Positions 33,479-42,200 of a stretch of DNA of 64,000 bases are shown in pieces. The stretch is taken from contig NZ_AXAS01000031.1 in the NCBI RefSeq assembly GCF_000472925.1, positions 1-64,000 on the forward strand, in the 5' to 3' direction. The notes beneath the pieces were generated by a model, which searched no databases, was not told where the DNA came from, and saw only the letters and a list, made by a program, of their open reading frames with translations. The position numbers and the translations under genes were made by a program. Source of the stretch: Bradyrhizobium sp. Ec3.3 (GTDB lineage Bacteria; Pseudomonadota; Alphaproteobacteria; Rhizobiales; Xanthobacteraceae). Each line of letters starts with the position of its first letter. The stretch's first letter is position 1.

Positions 33479-33563
33479 CCTCGCCCTATCTATGGTGAAC
33501 TGAACCGCTTCCGGCCGGTGCGACCTGCAACCGGCAGTTCCAAGAGTGCTGGCGCCCCAACGT

Positions 33564-34778
33564 ATGGCTATGACCGCTTCATCCCGTGCGCCGCAGGGCA
33601 GTGGAAGCTCTGATACCGAACGCTCGCCCTTTGTCCGGCTGAACGAGCTGCTGGCTCCGCACCAGCCGGGCAAGCCATTGATTTCGCTCGCAGTTGGCGA
33701 ACCGCAGCATCCGGTGCCTGACTTCGTCGGGCCGGTGCTGGCAAAGCACATCGCCGATTTCGGCCGCTATCCGCTGAACAATGGCATCGAGCCGTTCCGG
33801 AAAGCCGCCGCAAGCTGGCTCGGCCATCGCTTCAAGCTGCCGCGGCCGATCGATCCCGAGAGCGAGGTCCTCGTTCTCAATGGCAGCCGCGAAGGGCTGT
33901 TCTTCGCCGCGATCACGGCCGCGCGCTATGTCGGCCCGCGTCCCGGCAAGCCGGCGATCCTGATGCCGAACCCGTTCTATCCGGTCTATGGCGCCGGGGC
34001 CCGCGCAGCCGCTTGCGAGCTGGTCTACCTGCCGACGACGGTCGAGAACGGTTTCCTGCCCGACCTCGATGCGATCGACGAGACGACGCTGGCGCGCACC
34101 GTCGCCTTCTACATCGCCTCGCCCGCCAACCCGCAGGGCTCGGTCGCCTCGCGCGATTATTTCACCCGCCTGAAGAGCCTTGCCGACCGCTACGGCTTCG
34201 TCATCCTGAGCGACGAGTGCTACTCGGAGATCTATACGCGGGAAGCGCCCGGCAGCGCGCTCGAATGCGCCGGCCCCGACTTCACCCGCGTCGTCGCCTT
34301 CCAGTCACTCTCCAAGCGCTCGAACCTGCCGGGCCTGCGCGTCGGCTTCGCCGCCGGCGACAAGAAATTCTTGCGCCAGTTTCTCGAGCTGCGCAGCGTA
34401 GCCGCACCACAGGTGCCTGTGCCGCTCCAGCATGTCGCAACCGTTGCCTATGGCGACGAGGCCCATGTCGAGGAGAACCGCAGGCTGTACCGCATCAAGT
34501 TCGATCTCGCCGATCAGATCCTTGGCAACCGCTACGGCTATCGCCGGCCCGAGGGCGGCTTCTGCGTCTGGCTCGACACCTCGCCGCTCGGCAACGACCA
34601 AGCGGTGACCTTGAAACTCTGGAAGGAGGCCGGCGTGCGCGTCGTGCCGGGCAGCTACCTGGCGCGGCTCCAGCCGGACGGTTTCAATCCGGGCGCGGGC
34701 TTCATTCGCCTGGCGCTGGTGCAGAGCGGCGAGATCACCGCCGAGGCGCTGCACCGGCTGGTCGCAACGTTGGGTTAG
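33564..34778 (+). CDS. PLP-dependent aminotransferase, class I/II
   Basis: This fold-type I aminotransferase of about 404 residues has the PLP lysine in SLSKRSNLPGLRVGF and the PLP-contacting SDECYSEIY and NPFYPVYGAG segments. It resembles DapC-like succinyldiaminopimelate aminotransferases, which would place it in lysine/diaminopimelate synthesis, but this is not certain. ATG codons at 33564 and 33570 both lack a clear ribosome site. It is 4 bases from ftsK, so they are cotranscribed. Confidence 0.88.
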   Translation: MAMTASSRAPQGSGSSDTERSPFVRLNELLAPHQPGKPLISLAVGEPQHPVPDFVGPVLAKHIADFGRYPLNNGIEPFRKAAASWLGHRFKLPRPIDPESEVLVLNGSREGLFFAAITAARYVGPRPGKPAILMPNPFYPVYGAGARAAACELVYLPTTVENGFLPDLDAIDETTLARTVAFYIASPANPQGSVASRDYFTRLKSLADRYGFVILSDECYSEIYTREAPGSALECAGPDFTRVVAFQSLSKRSNLPGLRVGFAAGDKKFLRQFLELRSVAAPQVPVPLQHVATVAYGDEAHVEENRRLYRIKFDLADQILGNRYGYRRPEGGFCVWLDTSPLGNDQAVTLKLWKEAGVRVVPGSYLARLQPDGFNPGAGFIRLALVQSGEITAEALHRLVATLG

Positions 34779-34782
34779 GCGG

Positions 34783-37254
34783 ATGAGCATGTCGGCAATC
34801 GAACGTGTCATCCCACTGGTCGCTCACCTGCCGCCGTCGATCCGTGACGCGCTGACGCGCCGCGTGCGCGAGCTGACCGGTCTTGGCCTGGTCGCGCTTT
34901 CCGGCGTCGCCGCGACCGCGCTGATGACGTGGTCGGTGCAGGATCCAAGTTTGAGCCACGCCACCTCGCGGCCGATCCGCAACATCCTCGGCTATGCCGG
35001 CGCGATCGGCGCCGATCTGGCGATGCAGATTCTCGGTCTCGGCGCGATCATGCTGATCCTCACCGTGGCGGTGTGGGGCTGGCGCATGATGACCCACCGC
35101 CCGTTCGATCGCGAGGCGCTGCGGCTCGGCTGCTGGATCCTCTGCACGGTGATCGCGGCGGGTTTTGCGAGCTGCTGGCCGCATGGCGGCGCATGGCCGC
35201 TGCCGACCGGCCTCGGCGGCGTGGTCGGCGACGCGCTGGTGCGCGCACCGGCCGTGATCTTCGGACCCGCAGGCGCCATCTATCGCATGGTATTCGGGAC
35301 GATCCTGTTCGTCGCGATGGCCACGACGTTCCTGATCGCCTGCGGCCTCGGCGCGCGCGAGCGTGACGACGACGAGCTGACGCCGATCGAGGACGACGAC
35401 ACCCCGTTCGAGGAAGAGGGCGAGGATCGTGGCTCGGTGTCGCTTGGATGGCTGTTCCACGCGCTGATGAGCACGAAGGCGCGGATCGTCTGGCTGTGTA
35501 GTGCCGCCTATCGCTCACTGGTCTCGAGCGGGTCAAAGCCGCGCGCCGCGGCTTTCGATCGCCAGGAGCCCAGCCTCGGCGGCCGCGCCGCGCCCTCGAT
35601 CTCGCCGCATGCCGAGGACGAGGAGTACGAGGAAGAAGAGGAAGAGAGCGACGGAGAAGAAGAGGAGGAGGTGCCGGCCGCACGCGCCCCGCGCAAGAAG
35701 GCTGCGCCGAAGGCCGCTGCCAAGAAATCCTCCGACAAGTTCGACCTTCCGTCCGTCTCCATGCTGGCCGCACCAAAGGCCGGCGATCGTCAGCCACTCA
35801 GCAAGGCCGAGCTGGAAACCAATTCGCGTTCGCTCGAAGGCGTGCTCGGGGATTTCGGCGTGCGCGGCGAGATCGTCAAAGCCAATCCGGGTCCGGTCGT
35901 CACGCTGTATGAATTGGAGCCGGCGCCCGGCATCAAGTCGTCGCGCGTGATCGGCCTTGCCGACGACATCGCACGCTCCATGAGCGCGCTGTCGGCGCGC
36001 GTCGCCGTCGTGCCCGGCCGCAACGCCATCGGCATCGAATTGCCGAACGCGCATCGCGAGAAAGTTTACCTGCGCGAGCTGCTGGTGGCGAAAGAGGCGA
36101 CCGAAACGGTGGCAAAACTGCCGCTCTGTCTCGGCAAGACCATCGGCGGCGACCCCGTCATCATCGATCTGGCGCGCACGCCGCACATGCTGATCGCCGG
36201 TACCACCGGCTCCGGCAAGTCGGTCGCGATCAACACCATGATCCTCAGCCTGGTCTACCGGCTGCGCCCGGACCAGTGCCGGCTGATCATGGTCGATCCG
36301 AAGATGCTCGAACTCTCCGTCTATGACGGCATCCCGCATCTGCTCACCCCCGTCGTGACCGATCCGAAGAAGGCGGTGGTCGCGCTGAAATGGGCCGTGC
36401 GCGAGATGGAAGAGCGCTACAAGAACATGGCCAAGCTCGGTGTGCGCAACATCGACGGCTACAATGCGCGCCTGCTCGAAGCCAAGGGTAAGGGCGAGGA
36501 GATGACGCGCACGGTGCACACCGGCTTCGACAAGGAGACCGGCAAGGCGATCTACGAGGAAGAGAAGCTCGCGCTCGATCCGCTGCCCTACATCGTCATC
36601 ATCGTCGACGAAATGGCCGACCTGATGATGGTCGCCGGCAAGGACATCGAAGGCGCGGTGCAACGCCTCGCACAGATGGCGCGCGCCGCCGGCCTGCACG
36701 TGATCCTCGCGACGCAGCGTCCGTCGGTCGACGTCATCACCGGCACAATCAAGGCGAACTTCCCGACCCGCATCGCCTTCCAGGTCACCTCCAAGATCGA
36801 CAGCCGCACGATCCTGGGCGAGATGGGCGCCGAGCAGCTGCTCGGCCAGGGCGACATGCTCTACATGGCCGGCGGCGGCCGCATCAGCCGCGTGCACGGC
36901 CCGTTCGCCTCCGACGAGGAAGTCGAGAAGGTGGTGCGTCACCTCAAGACGCAGGGACAGCCGGAATATCTCGAAGCGGTCACCGCGGAAGAACCTGCCG
37001 AGGACGAAGACGGCGCGGTTTTCGACGCCACCGGCATGGGTGCGGATGGCGGCGGCGACCTGTTCGCGCAGGCCGTTGCGATCGTCAAACGCGACCGCAA
37101 GGCCTCCACCAGCTACATCCAGCGCCGGCTCCAGATCGGCTACAACCGCGCCGCCTCGTTGATGGAGCGCATGGAACTGGAAGGTATTGTCGGACCGGCC
37201 AATCATGCCGGCAAACGCGAGATTCTGGTCGAGGAAGAGGACAGCCATATGTGA
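34783..37254 (+). CDS. ftsK: DNA translocase FtsK
   Basis: This 823-residue septum-linked DNA pump resolves chromosome ends at division. Four N-terminal membrane segments (about 25-190) are followed by a linker with an acidic run (EEEEEESDGEEEEE, near 285-300) and an Ala/Lys-rich run. The RecA-like motor has Walker A GTTGSGKS (near 474) and Walker B IVIIVDEMADLMM. The C-terminal gamma winged helix (SYIQRRLQIGYNRAASLMERME) reads polar DNA motifs. It is coupled to the aminotransferase gene and preceded by a CtrA box. Confidence 0.97.
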   Translation: MSMSAIERVIPLVAHLPPSIRDALTRRVRELTGLGLVALSGVAATALMTWSVQDPSLSHATSRPIRNILGYAGAIGADLAMQILGLGAIMLILTVAVWGWRMMTHRPFDREALRLGCWILCTVIAAGFASCWPHGGAWPLPTGLGGVVGDALVRAPAVIFGPAGAIYRMVFGTILFVAMATTFLIACGLGARERDDDELTPIEDDDTPFEEEGEDRGSVSLGWLFHALMSTKARIVWLCSAAYRSLVSSGSKPRAAAFDRQEPSLGGRAAPSISPHAEDEEYEEEEEESDGEEEEEVPAARAPRKKAAPKAAAKKSSDKFDLPSVSMLAAPKAGDRQPLSKAELETNSRSLEGVLGDFGVRGEIVKANPGPVVTLYELEPAPGIKSSRVIGLADDIARSMSALSARVAVVPGRNAIGIELPNAHREKVYLRELLVAKEATETVAKLPLCLGKTIGGDPVIIDLARTPHMLIAGTTGSGKSVAINTMILSLVYRLRPDQCRLIMVDPKMLELSVYDGIPHLLTPVVTDPKKAVVALKWAVREMEERYKNMAKLGVRNIDGYNARLLEAKGKGEEMTRTVHTGFDKETGKAIYEEEKLALDPLPYIVIIVDEMADLMMVAGKDIEGAVQRLAQMARAAGLHVILATQRPSVDVITGTIKANFPTRIAFQVTSKIDSRTILGEMGAEQLLGQGDMLYMAGGGRISRVHGPFASDEEVEKVVRHLKTQGQPEYLEAVTAEEPAEDEDGAVFDATGMGADGGGDLFAQAVAIVKRDRKASTSYIQRRLQIGYNRAASLMERMELEGIVGPANHAGKREILVEEEDSHM

Positions 37255-37367
37255 GGCAAGGCGCAAAGCGCCGAACCGGGCCTCACAATGAGTTTTTCAC
37301 GCAAAAACGATATCTGCTTTTGACCGAAACCACGGTAAAAGGGCGCCCAGCCACACAGGACGACGCT

Positions 37368-38189
37368 TTGACTGGAAATCCCGATATTCGATCCGCTGCC
37401 TGTTTCGCCGCGCGCAGCGCGCGGCTGGCGGGTGCGCTCGTCATCGCCGCCTCGATCACTGCCGCCAGCGCGACGTCGTTCGCGCAGACCGTGCCCGTTC
37501 CGAAACCCGCGCCGAAGGGCCGCGACGGCGGACAGATGAGCGGCGGGCCCGCCACGACCGGCGCCACCCAGACTCCGCCCAATCCGATCATTCCGGATCC
37601 GCGCCGCAACGTGCCGAGCAGCATCTTCCAGACTTTTGACGACAAGCAGAAGGCACAGGCCGCCAGGGTCAGCACCTATCTGTCGTCGTTGCAGACACTG
37701 GTCGGTAATTTCGTGCAGGTCGGGCCCGACGGCAGCAAGACGCAAGGCGACTTCTACATCCAGAAGCCCGGCAAGATGCGCGTCGAATACGATCCGCCCA
37801 GTCCGATCGACATCATCGCCGACGGATCCTCGCTCGTGGTCCGCGACCGCAAGCTCGCGACCCAGGACGTCTATCCGCTGTCGCAGACGCCGCTGCGCTT
37901 CCTGCTCTCGGACCGCATCGACCTGATGAAGGACACCAACGTCATCAACGTCAGCGCGGACGATCTCTTCATCAGCGTCACCATCGAGGAGAAGCAGGCG
38001 CTGATCGGCACCAGCCGCCTGCTGCTGATGGTCGGCGCCAAGGACGGCCAGCTGAAGCAATGGACGGTAACCGACCCGCAGGGCTACGACACCACCTTCG
38101 CGGTCTATAATCTCGACAGCACCAAGAAGCTCGATCCGAACATGTTCAAGATCGACTTCACCAATTACAACGTCCCGTCGCCGGGTTGA
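37368..38189 (+). CDS. lolA: Outer-membrane lipoprotein carrier protein
   Basis: This protein of about 273 residues has a signal peptide (about 18-40, ending SFAQ), a proline-rich linker, and a LolA domain (about 85-270). Typical blocks are YLSSLQTLVGNFVQVGPDGS, GDFYIQKPGKMRVEYDPPSP and the C-terminal VYNLDSTKKLDPNMFKIDF. It ferries lipoproteins through the periplasm. The TTG at 37368 is chosen because AGGA stands 7 bases upstream and gives a sensible signal peptide. The frame is open back to a GTG overlapping the ftsK stop. Confidence 0.88.
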   Translation: MTGNPDIRSAACFAARSARLAGALVIAASITAASATSFAQTVPVPKPAPKGRDGGQMSGGPATTGATQTPPNPIIPDPRRNVPSSIFQTFDDKQKAQAARVSTYLSSLQTLVGNFVQVGPDGSKTQGDFYIQKPGKMRVEYDPPSPIDIIADGSSLVVRDRKLATQDVYPLSQTPLRFLLSDRIDLMKDTNVINVSADDLFISVTIEEKQALIGTSRLLLMVGAKDGQLKQWTVTDPQGYDTTFAVYNLDSTKKLDPNMFKIDFTNYNVPSPG

Positions 38190-38195
38190 GCTCTT

Positions 38196-38283
38196 GTAGG
38201 GTGGGTTAGCCGAAGGCGTAACCCACCGCTTCTGTCGCCGCTGAAACCAAAGAGGTGGGTTACGCTTCGCTAACCCACCCTAC
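38196..38283. repeat. GTAGGGTGGGTTA palindromic repeat
   Basis: GTAGGGTGGGTTA (38196-38208) and its exact complement (38271-38283) flank inner GGCGTAACCCACC and GGTGGGTTACGC arms. A related element, GTAGGATGGGTAGAGCG, is at 50197-50278. It lies between lolA and xthA. Confidence 0.85.
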
Positions 38284-38356
38284 GAAGCCACAAGCGCTTC
38301 GTCGCCCTGTGGACAAGCGTCTCCACCGCATCAATCCATGCTATGACGCATCCCCC

Positions 38357-39172
38357 ATGCGTCTTTCCCTGACAACCTGGAACATCAATTCGGTGCGGCT
38401 GCGCATCGATCTCGTCGCCAAATTCCTCAAGAGCGCGCGGCCGGACGTGCTGTGCCTCCAGGAGACCAAGTGCATCGACGATGCCTTTCCGCTGAAGCGC
38501 TTCAAGCGGCTCGGCTATGAGCACGTCGCGCTGAACGGGCAGAAGGGCTATCACGGCGTCGCCATCGTCTCGAAAATTCCGTTCGAGGCAACCGATATCC
38601 GCACCTTCTGCGACAAGATCGATTCACGGCACATCTCGGTGTCGTTCGGCGAGAAGGCGCAGATCGCAAAGCCGCTGGTGCTGCACAATTTCTACGTTCC
38701 CGCCGGCGGCGACATTCCCGATCCCGCGCTGAACGAGAAGTTCGACCACAAGCTTCGCTTCCTCGACGAGATGAAGGCGTGCGACCCGCTGCATCCGCGC
38801 GGGGAGGATCGCCACATCCTGGTCGGCGATCTCAACGTCGCACCGCACGAGAACGACGTCTGGTCGCACAAGCAGCTGCTGAAGGTGGTCTCGCACACGC
38901 CGATCGAAACCGAGAAGCTGCTGGCAGCGCTCTCCGCCGGCGAATGGGTCGACGTCGCGCGCGAGCGCATTCCGCTGTCGGAGAAGGTTTATACGTGGTG
39001 GAGCTACCGCGCCGCCGACTGGACCGTCGGCGACCGCGGCCGCAGGCTCGACCACATCTGGGTCTCGCGCGCGCTCAAGGACGCGGTCAGCGACTTCAGC
39101 ATTCTTCGCGATGCGCGGAGCTGGGAGCGGCCGTCGGACCACGTGCCGGTGACGGTGACGCTGGAGGTCTAA
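38357..39172 (+). CDS. xthA: Exodeoxyribonuclease III
   Basis: This 271-residue Mg-dependent AP endonuclease/3' exonuclease of base excision repair shows TTWNINSVRLR, CLQETKC (metal-binding Glu), LVGDLNVAP and the C-terminal RRLDHIWVS and RPSDHVPV (catalytic His), all in order. The ATG at 38357 begins the fold; upstream sequence in frame is part of the repeat. Confidence 0.95.
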   Translation: MRLSLTTWNINSVRLRIDLVAKFLKSARPDVLCLQETKCIDDAFPLKRFKRLGYEHVALNGQKGYHGVAIVSKIPFEATDIRTFCDKIDSRHISVSFGEKAQIAKPLVLHNFYVPAGGDIPDPALNEKFDHKLRFLDEMKACDPLHPRGEDRHILVGDLNVAPHENDVWSHKQLLKVVSHTPIETEKLLAALSAGEWVDVARERIPLSEKVYTWWSYRAADWTVGDRGRRLDHIWVSRALKDAVSDFSILRDARSWERPSDHVPVTVTLEV

Positions 39173-39174
39173 TC

Positions 39175-39294
39175 GTCGCCCTGGCGAAAGCCAGGGCCCA
39201 TTACCACCAGTCTTCGTTGTTGCACCAGGACGTCGGCAACCGCACCAAGCCACAAGCATTCGGGGTAATGGGTCCTGGCTTTCGCCAGGACGAC
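39175..39294. repeat. CTGGCGAAAGCCAG palindromic repeat, copy 1
   Basis: The left arm 39175-39204 and right arm 39265-39294 (GTAATGGGTCCTGGCTTTCG start) are inverted over 30 bases with few mismatches. The same arms recur at 42055-42177. It separates the convergent xthA and cNMP-protein genes. Confidence 0.88.
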
Positions 39295-39298
39295 CGAG

Positions 39299-39742
39299 TC
39301 AGTTATTCAGCTTCGAGCCCGCCATCAAAATATCGCTCGCGATCTGGCTCGACCTTATCGCGAACTCGTCGCGCAGGCGGAGGGCGGCGGCCGGATCGCT
39401 CTCCAGCACGCGCTGGAACAGGCTGCGGGCGACGCGGATGACGGAGGAATGCTCCAGCGCGATCGCGCTCGAGGGACGCTTCATCGGCACCACCAGCGCA
39501 AGCTCGCCGATCAGGGTACCGGGGCCGGCGATCATCTCGGCACCGGCGCCGTCCTCGACGCGAAAGGCGCCGCGCTGAACCACGAAGCCGGCGTCCGCGT
39601 CTTCGCCCTGATTGAAGAGGACATCGCCGCGCACGAAATCGCGCTGCTCGGAGCCGATCGCCAACATGCGCAGCGAGGCGTCTCCCAACAGGCGCAGTGT
39701 CGGGACACGCTCGAGCAGCGCTACGTCGTCGTCGATTGACAT
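39299..39742 (-). CDS. Cyclic-nucleotide-binding domain protein
   Basis: This 147-residue single-domain protein of the CRP/cNMP-binding fold lacks the DNA-binding helix-turn-helix of CRP/FNR. The blocks ERVPTLRLLGDASLRMLA, FNQGEDADAGFVVQRG and GTLIGELALV match the fold; the phosphate-binding cassette is degenerate. It may be a regulatory subunit or a small-molecule sensor. The gene ends at the repeat and starts 58 bases from the response regulator gene on the same strand, so the two may be cotranscribed. Confidence 0.8.
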   Translation of the reverse strand: MSIDDDVALLERVPTLRLLGDASLRMLAIGSEQRDFVRGDVLFNQGEDADAGFVVQRGAFRVEDGAGAEMIAGPGTLIGELALVVPMKRPSSAIALEHSSVIRVARSLFQRVLESDPAAALRLRDEFAIRSSQIASDILMAGSKLNN

Positions 39743-39800
39743 TCAGGTCCGTGGCTCAAAGGCCCGCGATTTCAAACGATTCGCGGGACGTTCGAGCGTA

Positions 39801-40487
39801 TCACGGCACCAGCTTGTAGCCACCGGCTTCCGTGACCAGGATTTCCGGGTTGGCGGCATCCTTCTCGATCTTCTGGCGCAGACGGTAGATGTGGGTTTCC
39901 AGCGTGTGGGTGGTGACGCCGGAATTATAGCCCCAGACCTCCTGGAGCAGCGTCTCGCGCGAGACCGGCATCTGGCCGGCCCGGTAGAGGAAACGCAGGA
40001 TCGCGGTTTCCTTCTCAGTCAGCCGCACCTTGCGGGCGTTGGCGGCGGTCAGCATCTTGGAGCCCGGGCGGAAGCTGTAGGGCCCGACCGAGAACACCGC
40101 GTCTTCGCTCGCTTCGTGCTGACGAAGCTGGGCGCGGATGCGCGCCAGCAGCACCGCGAAGCGGAAGGGCTTTGCCACATAGTCGTTGGCGCCGGATTCC
40201 AGGCCCAAAATCGTGTCGGAATCCGTGTCGTGTCCGGTCAGCATGATGATCGGCGCCTTGAAGCCGCCCTTGCGCAGGCTGCGCACCACCTCGCGGCCGT
40301 CGGTGTCGGGCAGGCCGACATCCATCAGCACGAGATCGGGGGAATTGGCCTTTGCGGCGCTCGCGCCCTTCGCGCCGGTATCGACGGCGGAGGCCTCGAA
40401 CTCTTCGTGCAGCGATAATTGCTCCACCAACGTATCGCGCAGATCGGAATCGTCATCCACGATCAGGATCTTGCGGGCATTGGCCAT
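39801..40487 (-). CDS. cenR: OmpR-family response regulator, CenR-like
   Basis: This 228-residue regulator has a receiver domain (about 1-120; phospho-acceptor Asp56 in LVLMDVGLP) and an OmpR-type winged-helix domain (about 130-228) with LTEKETAILRFLYRAG and TLETHIYRLRQKIEK. The stretches TGHDTDSDTILGLESGAND and LLARIRAQLRQHE are what I recall for CenR, the essential cell-envelope regulator of Caulobacter. No histidine kinase is next to it, as is usual for cenR. The symbol rests on recall of the family, not a search. Confidence 0.85.
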   Translation of the reverse strand: MANARKILIVDDDSDLRDTLVEQLSLHEEFEASAVDTGAKGASAAKANSPDLVLMDVGLPDTDGREVVRSLRKGGFKAPIIMLTGHDTDSDTILGLESGANDYVAKPFRFAVLLARIRAQLRQHEASEDAVFSVGPYSFRPGSKMLTAANARKVRLTEKETAILRFLYRAGQMPVSRETLLQEVWGYNSGVTTHTLETHIYRLRQKIEKDAANPEILVTEAGGYKLVP

Positions 40488-40688
40488 GGGGTCATCCTTT
40501 TGGAGTCGAACTCCGACGCGCGCATGCCGCGTGAGAGCTGCGATTGGTAAGTTAGAGGTCGCCGTTATTATTGTTGTTCGTGTTGAAGTAGTGGGCTGTT
40601 ACCGATTCTCAAGCCAGAACTACTCTAACGCAGAATAGCAGGGCTTTTCGATGAATGTCCTGTAATGAAGCCGACACCGCGCATTCAC

Positions 40689-41249
40689 ATGAAACATCAA
40701 GATATCTCAATAGCTTACGCCAAGAACAGACCGCTTTCCACGATCCGGGTGAGGGCGTCGGCTGGTAATCCGCGGCGGGGCTGGCTGACCGCCGGACCCC
40801 TGACGATTCTCGTGGCGCTCGGCCGCGGCGGCATCCGCGCCAACAAGCGCGAGGGTGACGGCGGCACGCCGAAGGGCAGCTTTCGGCCGCGGCAGCTCTG
40901 GTGGCGGGGCGACCGCCACAGGCGGCCACGGACCTTTCTGCCGGTCCGCGCCATTCAGCCTGACGACGCCTGGTGCGAAGATCCAGGCGACCGCCATTAC
41001 AACCGGCCGATCCGGCGCGGGGTGGGGCAGGGCGGCGACCGGCTGACGCGCGCCGACCGGCTCTACGACTTCATCGTCGAGATCGATCACAACACGCGGC
41101 CGCGCATTCCCGGACGCGGCAGCGCGGTGTTTTTGCATCTGGCGCGCGACAATTTCGGGCCGACGGCCGGCTGCGTGTCGATGACGCAAGCGGCGATGCT
41201 GCAATTGTTGCGGCGCCTGGGACCAAAGACCAGGATCATCATCGGGTGA
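40689..41249 (+). CDS. L,D-transpeptidase family protein, YkuD-like
   Basis: This protein of about 186 residues has a YkuD-like domain of the short alphaproteobacterial type: VALGRGGIRANKREGDGGTP, YDFIVEIDHNTRPRIPGRG, and FLHLARDNFGPTAGCVSM, with the catalytic Cys and a shifted His. No signal peptide is visible, so export is unclear and the start is uncertain; ATG codons at 40665 and 40689 lack ribosome sites. It may be coupled with the hydratase gene 6 bases downstream. Confidence 0.82.
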   Translation: MKHQDISIAYAKNRPLSTIRVRASAGNPRRGWLTAGPLTILVALGRGGIRANKREGDGGTPKGSFRPRQLWWRGDRHRRPRTFLPVRAIQPDDAWCEDPGDRHYNRPIRRGVGQGGDRLTRADRLYDFIVEIDHNTRPRIPGRGSAVFLHLARDNFGPTAGCVSMTQAAMLQLLRRLGPKTRIIIG

Positions 41250-41255
41250 GGGACC

Positions 41256-42041
41256 ATGCTCGACGAGAACCAGATCAGGGCTGCCTCGCATATGCTCGCG
41301 GGTCATTGGCGCGCCGGCACCAAGGTTGACGTGCTCGAGAGCTCCTTGCGGCCGCAGACGCGCGGCGAGGGCTACGCCATCCAGGCCGCGCTTGAATCCT
41401 CTTCAAGCGGCAAGCTGTTCGGCTGGAAGATCGCGGCGACCAGCGAGGCCGGGCAGAAGCACATCAACGTCAGGGGACCGATGGCCGGGCGCATCCTGAG
41501 CGACACCGTCATCGCCGATGGTGGCACGGCCTCGATGAGGGGCAACGAGATGCGGGTGGGCGAGCCGGAATTCGCCTTTCGCATGGCGCGCGATCTGCCG
41601 CCGCGATCTTCAAGTTATGGCGTCGATGAGGTGCTTGCGGCGGTCGACACGCTGCATCCCGCGATCGAAATTCCGGACTCGCGCTTTTCTGATTTCGTCA
41701 GCGCCGGCGAGGCGCAGCTCATCGCCGACAATGCCTGCGCGCATCTGTTCGTGCTCGGGCCGCCGGCGACGGCAAACTGGCGCGCGATGGATCTCGTGGA
41801 GCAGCGGCCGGAGATCACGCTGCGTGGCCAGCGCTATGTCGGCCACGGCAAGAACGTGCTCGGCGATCCCCGTGTCGCGCTCGCCTGGCTTGCGAATGAG
41901 CTGCGCGCGCTCGGGATCACCCTCAGGGCAGGGGAGGTGGTGACGACGGGCACCTGCCATCCACCGCTGCCGATTCAAGCTGGCGATCACCTCGCCGCAG
42001 ATTTCGCTGTGCTGGGGAAGGTGTCGGTGAGGTTCGCGTAA
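41256..42041 (+). CDS. 2-keto-4-pentenoate hydratase family protein
   Basis: This 261-residue protein of the fumarylacetoacetase-fold hydratase/decarboxylase family (MhpD, DmpE-like) shows the family layout KLFGWKIAATS, GRILSD, VGEPEFAFRMARDL (metal-site Glu), HPAIEIPDSRF and VVTTGTCHPPLPIQAGD. MhpD-type enzymes hydrate 2-hydroxypentadienoate in aromatic breakdown. No aromatic pathway gene is beside it, so the substrate is open. Confidence 0.87.
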   Translation: MLDENQIRAASHMLAGHWRAGTKVDVLESSLRPQTRGEGYAIQAALESSSSGKLFGWKIAATSEAGQKHINVRGPMAGRILSDTVIADGGTASMRGNEMRVGEPEFAFRMARDLPPRSSSYGVDEVLAAVDTLHPAIEIPDSRFSDFVSAGEAQLIADNACAHLFVLGPPATANWRAMDLVEQRPEITLRGQRYVGHGKNVLGDPRVALAWLANELRALGITLRAGEVVTTGTCHPPLPIQAGDHLAADFAVLGKVSVRFA

Positions 42042-42054
42042 GCGCCACCCCATC

Positions 42055-42177
42055 GTCGTCCTGGCGAAAGCCAGGACCCATACCGCGTGATCTCTGCAAG
42101 GGGCAGGACGGTCGTTGCCAGAGTCTTCGCCAAACTTGCTATCGGGGTAATGGGTCCTGGCTTTCGCCAGGACGACC
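42055..42177. repeat. CTGGCGAAAGCCAG palindromic repeat, copy 2
   Basis: The left arm 42055-42083 and right arm 42148-42177 are inverted, and nearly identical to the arms at 39175-39294. The interior carries GAGTCTTCGCCAAACT, close to the interior of the 14.0 kb element. It lies between the convergent hydratase and YggS genes. Confidence 0.88.
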
Positions 42178-42200
42178 AAAATCAAATACGCCCACGGCTA

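Noticed and set aside
35533..37266. Open frame of 577 codons on the minus strand opposite ftsK
   Set aside because: It is a shadow of the high-G+C ftsK gene, with His/Arg/Asp-rich sequence and no domain.
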